From the NCBI GenBank assembly GCA_015501585.1, contig JADNRY010000308.1, forward strand, positions 1 through 64,000: a stretch of DNA of 64,000 bases, in the 5' to 3' direction. The stretch comes from Rhodocollybia butyracea (taxonomy: Eukaryota > Basidiomycota > Agaricomycetes > Agaricales > Omphalotaceae). The notes beneath the pieces are model-generated. The model did not search any database and was not told where the DNA came from. It worked only from the letters and a program-made list of their open reading frames with translations. Of this stretch, positions 32,965 to 44,020 are shown piece by piece. Numbering within the stretch: the first letter of the stretch is position 1; every line of letters begins with the position of its first letter. Both the position numbers and the translations under genes were made by a program.

Positions 32965-33148
32965 GTTATAGCTGGAAGTTTAACGTCAAGTCAAAAATGT
33001 AATATTAACGCTAAGAGTGTAATGTTAAAGTCAATGTGGTCCGTCGGTGTAATTGACGTCTGTATATATGTCCGTACGGCCTGAATCTAGCACGCAGGTG
33101 CTGTTCCAAACTAAACTCGCTAGAGTAGTAAAACTGGTAGCGGGTATT

Positions 33149-33161
33149 AGCCTTGTTATTA
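33149..33161 (-). promoter_or_regulatory. Self-complementary primer-binding site
   Basis: TAATAACAAGGCT (minus strand) starts right after the LTR-type end TTTACA and is the exact complement of AGCCTTGTTATTA, the predicted transcript start in R (33494-33506). No tRNA 3' end with CCA complement (TGG) is found at this position. In Tf1 of fission yeast the first bases of the mRNA fold back to such a site to prime reverse transcription. Confidence 0.7.
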
Positions 33162-33762
33162 TGTAATTATTACCTCTGTGCAGCATAGCTGTGAACTGAA
33201 CCTTGATATGAACCTTAGTTGCTAACTGTGAATATCCAGAAGCATCACCAATTACCTGCTTACAACAGAAGAATACCTGATTACCACAGAAGAACCACCT
33301 TTACCTGCTTACCACAGAAGACGTCACATCTGTTCCTTCAGAATACCAGAATATTACCTGTTAACACAGAAGAACCATTGGAAACCACACTGTTAAATCA
33401 GTGACACCAAAACTCGATATTGTAGTAAATCTGCCCAACGGGCCCTCGCTATACTGTACATTGGGAAGATCCAATTGTGAACGGATCTTTACATAATAAC
33501 AAGGCTGGGGTACAATGTATCTACTGAGCGGTATTTATACTAGCTACCTAAGTCATATTGAGTCATTCCAAGTCATGTTCCGAGTCATTTTGACTCATAT
33601 AATATAATTCATTTCCGGTTCCGGGTTCCGGGTCATTATATTGCACCCGAAATTAGACCATATGACTCGTTTGTTATCAAATGTCATTAATACAATATTG
33701 AGACAATCATGTGCTCAATCATGTGTCCAATTTGTCAGTCAGGAAATGTTCACTTCCTGACA
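33162..33762 (-). repeat. 5' LTR (right), 601 bp, R-U5 inverted
   Basis: U3 (33507-33762) is in normal orientation and identical to that of the 3' LTR. R-U5 (33162-33506) is flipped: 33149-33166 AGCCTTGTTATTATGTAA and 33489-33506 TTACATAATAACAAGGCT form perfect 18-bp inverted arms around 33167-33488. The length agrees with the 3' LTR once its extra 28-bp unit and one G are subtracted (374-29=345). Confidence 0.85.
33531..33539 (-). promoter_or_regulatory. TATA box of the 5' LTR
   Basis: TATAAATAC on the minus strand starts 33 bases upstream of the A at 33506 that begins AGCCTTGTTATTA. This spacing independently supports that A as transcript +1 and hence as the self-primer's 5' end. Confidence 0.65.
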
Positions 33763-34144
33763 GAGCTGGTTTCGTGCAGCAATCCATTTCAGGGCCAAGT
33801 ATCGGGGTGGTCTTTACATGGACCGAGATACTAATGAGTTTCTGCACCGGATTTACAAGCACTACATCTCGGACCATAATTGCGATATCACTTCAGCTCT
33901 TTCGGCATTGGCTTTTGGGCTAAGTCCGGTCAAATTCTTTCATGCAAAACAGTGTGTAGAGCTTGCTGCTGAAAATTCTCTACACTGGGTTCTTGATACC
34001 TATCAGGAAGGTCCGCCTTTGAAGCTCCCGGCACTTGTATGGAAACCACTGCTCCAAAGATCTGGATATGATGTCAATATCCCAATCCGTTTTGACTACA
34101 CGAGTGGGTTTGAGCTCCCAATTTCTTCTAAGTTCAAATATTAA

Positions 34145-34847
34145 AGCCCTAAGCGGACTTATTTCTCACATGTGTACATGTAATCTTTTTTTCATTCCCT
34201 CGACTAGTCTTTGAATAAAATTCAATTTGCTGCGTCAGACGCGTCCAGGTCTACTATTTACTAGACTCGTTCAACGCGTTATTCGTTCATCGGTACATTT
34301 GGTACACCTGGCTCCATAATCATGATATCCATCCGAGGGTGCTGCACGCATACCGTGCCATGTTCGCTCCCTACAGCTCATCCAATTGCTGAACGTCACG
34401 TCGTTGGTGGCTCATTCTCATTTATAGCTGGCCGATGTATGGTTACCATGGCTCGAGTCCAGGAGCTGCAAGCGTACCGTGTTCACTCTCCACGGTTCAT
34501 TCGATTTCTGAACATCGTCTCTTTACCGCGGTGGTCAGGCGTACTAGTTTTTGTAATTCTACCATAGACCGACTCGGAAACCAATGGTCTGGTTAGACAA
34601 AATCCTTCCTTTGAAGCCCAAGACAGAAAGTAAGTGAGGCGGAGAAGCAATGGAAATTTCAAGAAGCAACGCGTTATACTCATATTGGACTGCCAGCTTC
34701 TTGTTCCAGGTAGCGACTCCACTTATGAACTGCAAGCTGTCATCGTTTGATAGTCTGTGCCCGAGGAGCCTCTCTCAGAGATCTCTTGAGTCTTGACTGC
34801 GCCAGCAGCCAAATACATAAGCAACAACTCCGAGCAGCAGTCAGATT
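34145..34847. other. Downstream of DUF6535 gene; diverged local duplication
   Basis: 34348-34395 and 34472-34520 are related (ACCGTGxCATGTTCxCTC, then CTGAACRTC). No gene or element was recognised. Confidence 0.35.
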
Positions 34848-36887
34848 TAGTGCTGGGTATAGAACCCAACTGTATCATACCAGCCCGTATTATACCCATA
34901 TTATACGTATGATACTCCGAGGTCCTCAGAACCCATGTATAATATGTATAAAATCCCAAATTTGGCAGTGAATTGTCTCTACCCCATGTACAACAACCTC
35001 CAATGGTTAGTAAAGTCAAGTCATGCAGTACATCCTCTTTTTACTTGGGGATTGTGTTGCACTGTAAGATACCAAGATCTGATCATACTTTTAAGTTTTT
35101 AGTACTAGTACATATTAGTACGGCCCCCGATGGTTTCAGTGGAGCCGCATCAGTTTTTTTTTTCGGTTTTTTCCCTCTTTCCTCTGCACGCAGTCCAATG
35201 CTCACCAAGGATGACTATCAGGAGCTGAAAAATGCTGCCTTCTCATTTCTGCATGATGATAGTTTTGGCCTTGTCGAAATCGAAGAAGTTATGTTAAAGT
35301 TCTTTGGTTCTCAGGATGAGCGGGAGAAAAATGAAGAGGCAAAGGCTTGGGCTTTGTATTGGACAGCACTCAGTATCCACAAAGAGATTATTAGAGATGG
35401 ATTGGGAGATCCAATGCCTGTAGTATGTAGTCTACGATATACTTGAATGCCTGGTGTGCTAATTTATCATAGTTCCCAGCTGCAAGTCTTTCTGGTGACT
35501 CGGAAATGGAAGTAGATGGCAGCACCAGTTCACAGAGTCAGCTATCAAACACGTTACTTCAGAATCCAGATGATCGGGCAACTGAACGCGAGAATCGACG
35601 TGTCAATAATATCTCTCCTCGCAAAGTAAATGGTGTCGGAAAACCTCTCGATGATCTCTCTGGAAGGCTGATGATAGTTCGGCATGAAAATAACTCTAAA
35701 GGCAAACCTACTCAATACTACTATTGCATTGCATGCGACAACAGACAGGCCAATGGTTCACGGTCACGCATTCTCGATCATGCTAGTGCTTGCCAGGTAT
35801 GGGAACCATCTCATAAATCTGTATTAATATTGTTCATATGAGCTAGGCACTACAACGAGAATGGCCAAACGAGTATAATGAAGTCCAAAATGCACTCTGT
35901 AAGAATTCTGGTGAAAACACGGCTACTGGAAAAGCACCGGCACCGGCTGTTCGCGAAAAGAAACGCAAATTGGAGAACGAGAATGAGGGACGAGTTCCAG
36001 TTGCTTTTGCTACTACCACTCCGGCATCATCCAGCTCCTCCGAGTCAAGATAGTAACGCTCCTCAAATATCTGTAAGCGCTATAGAATTTTACACAAATG
36101 GAACCGCACCTGAAGTATATGAACAGAAACTTGGAATCAAACTTTTCAGTGTGTCGCCATCTGAAATGTGTGACGAACAAGATGCATCAAGAACGTCTGG
36201 ATTCAATACCGCAAAGCGAAATGGTCTGACGGGCAAGAATATCATTCGGATGGTACAGTTACAGCAATATTGGCGTTACGGATTCCTAGACCGGAAGTAT
36301 AGTCATTCCGCCTCCCTTAGCTTGCCCAAGCTCAAGGTGCCGAGCGATTCCATCCAACTCCCGGCACCTACGCTCAATGACCTTCTTAATCCGGCCGATC
36401 CTTTAGAGCCAGAGGAGTCAATGTTTGATGTACGCGACCCATATGGAGTGGAGAAGCTAGAGAGGGATGAAGCGGATGATGACTTGGACGAGTCACCTTG
36501 GGTCAGTCGAGTGGGAAGTCTTGAGCGCCTTGAGATTGAGAATCTTGTTGATCTGAATGCCCCAAAGCTCAGAGCTCGATTTGAAGAAAGGTTAGCGGTA
36601 ACTAAACCTATCACAAAAGACAAATCATCGGAAGCTTCCACCTCAACGGCGGTGAAGTGGACTGACAAGGATGCCCAGTGGGATGCAAAGGGTATATCGT
36701 GGTAGCTCTTTGTACCTTCATACATATTATACAGCCTTATTATACAGGTATTATACATATTATACCTCAAAAATTTTGCCTGCGGCACTTGTATGATACT
36801 TATCAGACATGTGTTACATACCAGACGACAAGCCTCTGATTTCTTACGGTATCATACTGCTCCGATTCAATATCATACCCAGCACTA
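34848..36887 (+). mobile_element. Decayed hAT element
   Basis: The ends TAGTGCTGGGTAT (34848) and its inverse at 36875-36887 are inverted repeats fitting hAT YARNG, with further ATTATAC/GTATAAT words inside. No 8-bp TSD survives (GTCAGATT versus ATGCTAGC). It encodes a hAT-type transposase remnant that has lost its core. Confidence 0.65.
35198..36705 (+). pseudogene. hAT transposase remnant: zinc finger and tail joined, core missing
   Basis: Exons 35198-35422, 35473-35796 and 35847-36054, with two 50-bp introns, encode MLTKDDYQELKNAAF and a BED-like zinc finger (YYYCIACDNRQANGSRSRI then DHASAC). The third exon runs to a stop just after SSSESR. One frame away, the sequence continues to 36705 with FNTAKRNGLTGKNIIRMVQL and QQYWRYGF, which in full-length relatives belongs to the region around the hAT core and C-terminus. 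The RNase-H-like catalytic domain and most of the hATC dimerisation region are absent. An internal deletion plus frameshift is the simplest reading. Confidence 0.6.
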
Positions 36888-38270
36888 ATGCTAGCCATAG
36901 CACTGTGTTAAGATCCCACAAACATCTTTGAAATATGGCGTCCTTAGTTTACCCTAGACCAATCTGAGCAAGGGTTTTTTGAAAACTACTTCTACTACAG
37001 ATCTGATTCATCTACGTATGCGGGCCCAACTATCTGTTTTGTACACTACTATTGCTTACCCTCGTTGCTCAAGTCTGAATATTACTCAGTGTCCAGTCAT
37101 ATTGAGACACCCGAGGACTTTGACTACCCACCTCATGGCGGCGCGCATAGTACAGTTCCTAGATGCTATGTCGATCCACTTCCCCCACCCCCCGAAATTT
37201 CCTCTCTGATCCCGCGTCGCCACTCCCTGAAACAGTCCATAGTCTCCTGGGGATCATGTGGTGCCCACTGCCCAATTGTATGTCTTCCTCCAATGCCGAC
37301 TTTGACTACCTCACGGCGGCGCGCATACGGTTCCTAGACGCTATGTCGGTCCACATCCTCTAGCCCTGGAATCGTCTTTTCGGATCCTGCGACACTTCCT
37401 GAAACAGTCCATTTTCTGTTGGGTATCATGTGGTGCCCACTGGCCAGTTTGTTCACGAGATTCTTTGCGTTTTGGGGGGAGTTTTACTGGAGTTTTAAGG
37501 GGGTACATTATGAGCTTTCTGATCGTGAGGGCACTTAGACTCAAACTCAACTAAAGCTAGTACCTGCTGCCTAATCGAGGCTAATCGTCAGCTGACGATA
37601 AGTATCTATCACTTCCTTGCTGACATCTTTGATTGAACTTCATCAAAGCGCAGAAGAGTACAGCTTGAGGATACGGGTAGTGAGACCTGATGATAGCGTA
37701 TCTACTGTCTATGTCAATACAGGTACTAGCAATCTACTTCCTTGTCTCGGTCTACCTTCCCTGTGTAGGTTGAGCTTACTACTTATTACCCCTTTTATCT
37801 GCATAATCAAATTCGGATCCCAGGCATTGCTTTTGGTTCCTTTCTGCGGTCAGTGTGCCTTAATATGTACCAATAATGCTTCGAGATGGTAGTAAGTAGT
37901 GAATGCAACTTATGTTCTTGATTACTAGTAAACATATCCGCATTTGTATGTACCGTTTCCTCTGGCACAATGCGTAGTCTACAAGGAATTTTCCCTTGCT
38001 CTCGCTTCTGCCCTTCACGAAGGTCATTGACCATCTTCCTTCGGGTGTAGAAAGCGACTAGCATAACTATACATGCTATCTGTATTCTATTCGCATTTGC
38101 TGCACTGGCCTTCTAGGCGTAACTAGGGTGTAACCAAATCTGGTCTAACGGACAAGTCAAATCTTCCTGATCGAGTAGTTGGGGGCCTAGTAGGGAAGGA
38201 GTGTGACCACCGATGGCGGGGCAAAGGATAACATAATTAATACAGGTAAACGCACATAATGACAAAGGAT
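36888..38270. other. Region with about 188-bp tandem duplication, no gene assigned
   Basis: 37109-37275 and 37297-37450 are related copies (shared GACTTTGACTACC, GGCGGCGCGCATA, CGCTATGTCG, CCTGAAACAGTCC, ATCATGTGGTGCCCACTG). Both lie in short plus-strand frames but no protein can be named. 37600-38270 shows nothing recognisable. Confidence 0.4.
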
Positions 38271-38271
38271 G

Positions 38272-38760
38272 TCAACGAATTGTAGAATTAAATTTAATTA
38301 TAGCATTCACAGTCTGAAAAGAGAAGTACACCCCTTTCAAATAATGATTGATTGTCTTATGGTACATCCTGGTCACTCCAAGGGATCTCCAGAGATACCC
38401 CACCCGGCGTTGGGCACCTCGATGGGCCGGAAGACTGCCATTATCATCGCCTTCAAACCCCCATCCTGTCATTTGACACAAAGCACCCCATGTAGCTCCA
38501 TCAGGATCTGCTTTGCCGTGCAATGCGTACCACGCATCTACCAGTTTGCTTACAAGTTCACAAGTTTGTTCCTGCCAACGAGCTATCATCTCCGGGGCTA
38601 ATGGCGTTGAGACTCTCCACAGTGATCCCACCACTGCACTGCTTGCGCAGGACGTCGGCTAGTCTCACAGCTAGCGCTGGCACTTCAAGGAACCAAAGAT
38701 CGCCGAAATCCCAACATGCTGCTTATTTGTTCCATTGATTATTGATTTGCATGTACATCC
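38272..38760 (-). pseudogene. Frameshifted gene remnant, unrecognised
   Basis: Minus strand: one frame reads CWDFGDLWFLEVPALAVRLA (about 38640-38720) and, shifted by one base near 38640, the next reads VGSLWRVSTPLAPEMIARWQ then LVDAWYALHGKADPDGATWG down to the stop at 38272. Both halves look genuinely coding and no splice pair joins them, so an indel is likely. Family not recognised. Confidence 0.4.
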
Positions 38761-38783
38761 TGCTTATCTGAGAACTCTATCTC

Positions 38784-39740
38784 TCAGTCTAAGTTGTTGG
38801 GATTTGCGGTGGTGATTAATAAAAATCTACGGATCCACCCTTCTACTGAATCGTCACCATTCTGTGATGATATTCCGATTCGATGAAGTAATTCCCTACA
38901 ACTTTCACCTAAAGCAACTAACTGATCTCGGTGAACCCGTGCAATTTCAACTTGGTCACTACTATGTACAGATGCCCTTCTATGGTAATTTGGTGGAGGT
39001 GTCTGATGATTTGTCCATGTAGGAGCGGTTTGAGCTATCATCGATGGTCCAATTACTGTAGCAGGTTCTGTTGATGGTGCTGTTAAAATTTGGGGTATAT
39101 TTTCTCTGTTAGTTATTTGTGGGTGTGGTGTTCTTAATGGAATTTCGCCCACAATAGCTCTAAACTGATCGCGATACCATGTGAATCGATTTGAAGGAGT
39201 TTCCGGAGTTTCCTGCCTCCTCATAGTGGGTCCCACTATTGAGTTAAGGGACGGAAAATGTTCCGAGTTTCCTGTTTGAATTGGTAACGGAGTCACGGAC
39301 TGTTGTTCAGCTGATGTGTGATAAAATAAATTTGGGCTACCGCTGTGCTCTGGTAGCTCACCATACCCTTCCAACTCTTCTGTCAATCTATCCAATCTAC
39401 TTGGACCCATATCTACAGGTGATCTTGGACCATGAGTGCTAGCATAATGCCATCCCTCAGTTGCCAAGTTAGTTCTTGGTCCCACAGGTGAAGGTGTCCA
39501 ATTAGACTGCATTGGATTAGTAGGACGAGCCACAGGGGTAGATGCGGGACATCTCGGAACATGTGACGGAGTATTTGGGTATGTATTACTGGGCATAGCA
39601 CCTAGTGTTCTTCCTCCCTCTGGAAAAGAAGGTTGATTTGGTGCTTGGTTAGAAGTATTGATAGAATTACATGTGATGCCTCTCAGCCATAAGTGGGAGC
39701 ATAACCTCACCAAGAACCTTTGCCGCACCAGAATAATCAA
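38784..39740 (-). CDS. Pro/Ser/Thr-rich hypothetical protein
   Basis: A 318-codon open frame; the real start may be the internal Met of MPSNTYPNTPSHVPRC (about 39595). It is rich in Pro, Ser, Thr and Asn, with two more structured parts: SRLDRLTEELEGYGELPEHS and a C-terminal DQLVALGESCRELLHRIG. It could be a retroelement Gag-like protein or a disordered host protein; nothing around it decides this. No lesion inside the frame. Confidence 0.5.
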   Translation of the reverse strand: MIILVRQRFLVRLCSHLWLRGITCNSINTSNQAPNQPSFPEGGRTLGAMPSNTYPNTPSHVPRCPASTPVARPTNPMQSNWTPSPVGPRTNLATEGWHYASTHGPRSPVDMGPSRLDRLTEELEGYGELPEHSGSPNLFYHTSAEQQSVTPLPIQTGNSEHFPSLNSIVGPTMRRQETPETPSNRFTWYRDQFRAIVGEIPLRTPHPQITNRENIPQILTAPSTEPATVIGPSMIAQTAPTWTNHQTPPPNYHRRASVHSSDQVEIARVHRDQLVALGESCRELLHRIGISSQNGDDSVEGWIRRFLLITTANPNNLD

Positions 39741-40626
39741 GCCACAGGCTTCAGTCCATACACTAGATCCACCTCAGTTTCACCTTAGTGAATTGGGAAG
39801 TCCAAGCGACGGGGCTGGACAATGTGAGAGATGGGGGCGGGGCGGGGCTATGGCGCCTGGGTGCCGGTGCCGGCCAAACAAAGGACAAGGCACTAATTAT
39901 CTGTACAACCACCTCATAGATGACTGAGGTTGTCTTAGACTGCAGCTTAGCGTTGTAGTTATTCTTGCCTATCCTAGCCTACGTCATCATTGCCCGGCCA
40001 CCCCTGGCTGCCTAGAGTAAGTAAGTAATCCTCTGAAACGGTCAGAGTATTCATTAATCAACCCCCAAACCACAGCGGAATGTCGGCCAACCGCTAGCAC
40101 TGTACCATGTAACCCTTTCCATTGATTCTATCCTTGCCTTTCTCACTGCCGCAATCGAGGATCTTTACATGCTCAAACTTACCACCTCTTACTTACTATA
40201 ACACGCCTCCACTTGTTCAATCTGCTCGCTTATCTGTTCTCTCTTTTGGTCCTGCTTTAAGAAAAACTCAACAATGTAAGTTTTGAACAACCTTACAGTT
40301 CTTTGCACACTGAAAAGATCCTCAGCCTTCAGCCTCCTTTCAACCCTTTCCCTCTCTTTGCACCGTAGGTTCATGCTTGACCCACTCCTAATATACGGAC
40401 ACACTTTGGCTACCATGGTTGATGCTCACTTGACTACCAGCAAGATACTTCATCTGGCTTCAACATTTACTCCTGTCAATGAAATCCAAGACATACACCC
40501 TGTCCTCGTCCGCCTGGAATGAATTGCTTGTCATGATGTACCCCAGGTCCTAGCCAGCTGATTCTGTTAACCCTTTGTAAAGGACATGATAAGTTATCAT
40601 GAACCCTTTACAAAGGTAAGTGATAA
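39741..40626. other. No gene assigned
   Basis: Short frames on both strands near 40189-40522 show no recognisable domain. No repeats with clear ends were seen. Confidence 0.3.
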
Positions 40627-40884
40627 TGTCATAGGTATCCGGCGCAGTGGGGACTCGGAGCCGTGAGGCTCCCTCAGGAGATTGGGGATATAAGTGCTCT
40701 ATTGCCCTATGTACTACTTGGCCTTCATACCTGGCCTTATATACTACAGTACGGGTACTCTACAAGGTATCTGCCGAGTCTGTAAGTATTGGTAAGTATC
40801 TTGGTAAGTAAATCAGTAAGCAACATTGGAAGATAATTAGTACCGGATTGACATGATGTCATCGTCGGATCGGCAACTACAACA
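40627..40884 (-). mobile_element. Solo LTR, 258 bp, TSD GATAA
   Basis: On the minus strand it runs TGTTGTAGTTGCCGATCCG to CCGGATACCTATGACA, with TATATAAGGCC inside. Perfect 5-bp duplications GATAA lie at 40622-40626 and 40885-40889. It is related to 58120-58369 and the fragment at 21189. Confidence 0.9.
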
Positions 40885-40947
40885 GATAACGCTTGAGCTG
40901 GTCATATATGTGATTGTCAGGTGACTGTTATATCACAGATTTGGCCA

Positions 40948-42046
40948 GCAGGCGAAAATGGCTTATTTGACTGCCTATTATGGGTATTTCTTGCTAGGTA
41001 GCTAGCCCAAAAATGATTATTTGCTATGTAGTAATATTTGGTAACAAAATTTCGCCACAGGTGGCACTGCAATGGGGTGGATAACCTTTGGCCAAAGCTG
41101 TTTTTATTACTAAATAGGGAATGACAAAAAAGCGGCCCTCCTATGAAGTTTTGAAGCCATACCTACTCTCAAAGGTTCCCTATTCCAGATTTATCTCCCA
41201 AAAAAGCGAATTTTGATGTGGATTGATCATAGATGACTCCATCACTCTACTCCTGGTCACATATTGGGGAGTGTAACCCCTGAAGAGCGAAGCTAGCATG
41301 CTAAAGTACCTTCACAAAAAACCCTGAGGTTATTCCCTTGAAATTAGTACCTGTACTGAGTACAACTTCGACTCAACACCCTATTTATTTCCCTTTTTGG
41401 ACATACAGCTTTGACCTCCTTCAAAATAGATGCTGCAATTACCACTTTTTCTCACCATAAATTGCTCTAATTTTGCTTTAGGCATATGTATTGCATGTAG
41501 GCAACATGCTGGTATACAGAATATCACACATTTGTTTCATTTTTGCTTCGCTTTTTTAGCACAGCCACCAGATAGAATCTTCGAAGCAGGGCCTGTATTA
41601 GCCACAGTACTGTCATAATTTCGCTTCAGGCATCTATTCTATAGTCTAGGACCACAGCTAGCCTACTTTTATGCAGGAATGCCACCTTGTTTCATTTTTT
41701 TTTCTTTCGGACAGCCACCCAAGGTTATCCGTAAAAAAATCCTAATCCATATTGGAATGCTTTCATTTCGCTTCAGGCACCTCTTATGTATCTATTCACT
41801 CTTTCTAGACCATTTCTATGTAGAGAACCTAATATACAAGCATGCTTTTGTGGCCGCTTTTTTGTCATTTCCTATTTAGTAATAAAAACAGCTTTGGCCG
41901 AAGGTTATCCAAACTATTTTGGCCAATCACCCCATTGCAGTGCCACCTGTGCTGAAATTTTGTTACGAAATATTACTACAGAGCAAATAATCATTTTTGG
42001 GCTAGCTACCTAGCAGGAAATACCTATAATAGGCAGTCAAATACAC
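40948..42046. mobile_element. Inverted-repeat element abutting the larger TIR unit
   Basis: 40962-41140 and 41840-42046 are inverted copies (TATTTGACTGCCTATTATRG, GCTAGGTAGCTAGCCC, AAAGCTGTTTTTATTACTAA). The right arm ends exactly where the CACTTCAGGCAACC terminus of the next unit starts. No TSD was found, so the boundaries and the order of insertion are unclear. The middle has no gene. Confidence 0.55.
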
Positions 42047-42696
42047 TTCAGGCAACCTGGCTCCAGGACAAATTAGTCAGCACTTTTGTGCCATTTCCCA
42101 GACTAACAAGTCAGAAAGTCCCAAGGGTAATCCCATAGGGTTGGGAATTCCCATAGGATGGGACTTCCCATGAGGTTGGGACTCTCCAGTGTGACTTTTG
42201 TCACACCAAAATTTTCTTCATTTAGCAATTTTTAAAATCACCATATTTGGAAATTTTTAAATTACTATAAATGGATTTATGTTTTCTTATAGAGTTAGAC
42301 ACTTTTGAAAAATTACTATATTAAGCAATTTTATTTCAATAGGGTCAAAGCTGTTTTTATTTCTTAATTGGGAAATGACAACTTTTGCAGTGGATGAGGC
42401 CAAAGCTGTTTTTATTGCCTAATTGGGAGATCACCAAACTGAACACAACAACTGTTTGTACTCTTTCCATGAGGACAATAACATGTAGTAGACATCCAGT
42501 TCTCTTCACTATACATAGGATAGGTTGCTCATCCAAAATGAAGCCAATCCTGTGGTGGGAAGGGGTTGGATTGCAGAATATTTTTTGGATGACCTTTGAT
42601 TTTGGTGGATGAGGCCAAAGCTGTATGTCCATAAAAGGAAATCAATGAAAAGTGTTGAGTCTAAAGATTGCTTCATATAACATGCAGATTGGCATG

Positions 42697-42823
42697 ATAG
42701 GGCCGATCCTTTTCATCCCTTGATGCCCTTATATGTTCTCTACCCTTTCTGGTTCTCAGATATATTTAGATGGCCCCTGGGAGATCAGTCTTTATTGATC
42801 TTTAAACTTTCCCATTATCATAG
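42697..42823 (-). repeat. Putative gypsy LTR remnant, left copy
   Basis: About 125 bp (CTTTTCATCCCYTGATGCCC to CAGTCTTTATTGATCTTTAA) is repeated in direct orientation at 46706-46813. The two bracket the minus-strand pol remnants, as LTRs would, but full LTR ends cannot be set. Confidence 0.5.
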
Positions 42824-44020
42824 TATCCTAACTACAATACTTTACTGGACTGAACTTTACTAAACTTGAAACAAAACAAACAAAACTAATAATACAACTG
42901 TGTGAAGTGAGGAGGAAATCCCTGCCTCTAATGTGAGGGGGAATCCAAACCTAGGGATCAACTATCAATCTGGGCTACATTATATAGAGCAGGAGAGCGG
43001 CTGTGTAGTGTGCACAGACCACTTAAGGGTGTGTCAAACCGCTCTCTAGCTTCTAACGAGCCGAGTTTCATGTTTCTATTATATTTCAATTCAAATTTCA
43101 AATCAACACTCCGAAATTGGAGATTATCACTCTTCCCTGTACTTGGGAAGGGACAACAAGCTTCTATAAATGCTTGTACTCGGTTATAGCGATGCTAGAG
43201 GGTCTAGGGACAAAGTCCTATCTTGAAAGTACCACAGAGGATGCAGGGGAACGGCGGTTTTAGCTCATGTTCGGCTTAAACAAATAGTGACCTAGTTTCG
43301 GAGTTATAGCAAGATCTCCGTATTTCAACCACTTCCGGACATCGGCACGACTCGGGACTTCGGATTTGGACTCTCTAGTATATCTATTGAGTTCTCCGAA
43401 TGCCGCCGCGATCATATTTCGCATGCGTGACACCTTTCTAAGGAGGTTCTCTTCTAATCCCAATATTATAAGTAGTAATGGATACAGCCTCATAACTCGT
43501 GAAGTGGTGCTGCACAAATGCCACAAATATTACTGGGAGCGCTTCTAGTGTATTTCGATTGAATAGACCTCAGGGAACCAAATATACATAACAAAATCCT
43601 TTTCTTTCAGAGTTGTCAAGCAGGGGATGAATTAACATATAGTGAGAAGTGCATATATCACAATTCTGAGCAAATAGAGGTTGGAGGAGCTTGTATTACA
43701 TTGGATTCAAGCAATACACAAGGTCCAGACCATAGTCTCTTGCATGCTTTATCAGATGGAGCACTGCATACTGATCAATCCTTCTGGATATGTAAATTGT
43801 AGAGATGAGACAGATACATATGAGACCACAGGTCATGAGGGTGGGTTTCAGTAGCTAGAGATCATGGGTAGCACTCCCAATGACTTCCAGATACTATGTA
43901 CACTGCAGAAATGCCAAAAAACAGTATTCTAGGGCCAAAAGGGTTTTGGGCATCTCAACGGGTACGGGTTCCCATGCGCTTACCTGCCGGATGGGTGCTT
44001 GCTCTAGCGTTTGCAACATT

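Larger units (their letters stand above)
29565..33762 (-). mobile_element. Non-autonomous LTR retrotransposon with self-priming signature
   Basis: The element lies on the minus strand: 5' LTR 33162-33762 (601 bp, with R-U5 inverted), internal part 30195-33161, 3' LTR 29565-30194 (630 bp). LTRs run TGTCAGGAAG..CTTTACA. U3 is identical in both LTRs (256 bp), and the R-U5 parts differ by about three substitutions, one base and one 28-bp tandem repeat unit. A purine tract abuts the 3' LTR and a self-complementary priming site abuts the 5' LTR. Three ORFs are present, but no protease, reverse transcriptase, RNase H or integrase motif is visible, so it must rely on proteins from another element. 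Near-identical LTRs imply a recent insertion. Confidence 0.9.
27424..34144 (+). pseudogene. DUF6535 membrane protein gene broken by three insertions
   Basis: The start is ATG 27424 (MEQPLKATLDD). Coding parts: 27424-27457, 27833-28340, 28399-28556, 28607-29564 and 33768-34144, with introns 28341-28398 (58 bp) and 28557-28606 (50 bp). Lesions: a MITE plus TA (27458-27832), a 10-bp tandem duplication (28027-28046) and an LTR retrotransposon plus GAGCT (29565-33767). Removing the three gives 2025 nt, 675 codons, open throughout. The DUF6535 signature starts RIWRVYGDEATAFD, runs into DILLVFAGLFSAVLTTF (first membrane segment), then LWINGLWFASLTISLSVALF, KQWLRQYM, and two more hydrophobic helices near 28995-29150. 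The domain is widespread in Agaricomycetes and uncharacterised. As it stands the gene cannot give a full product. Confidence 0.9.

Noticed and set aside
33135..33144. tRNA-type primer site TGGTAGCGGG
   Set aside because: It resembles the complement of an initiator tRNA 3' end, but it lies on the plus strand, opposite to the element's sense, and does not abut the LTR.
29565..33762. Terminal inverted repeat DNA transposon
   Set aside because: The inverted similarity between 29565-29938 and 33149-33506 first looked like TIRs, but the direct U3 repeats, TG..CA ends, 5-bp TSD and purine tract fit an LTR element with a flipped R-U5.
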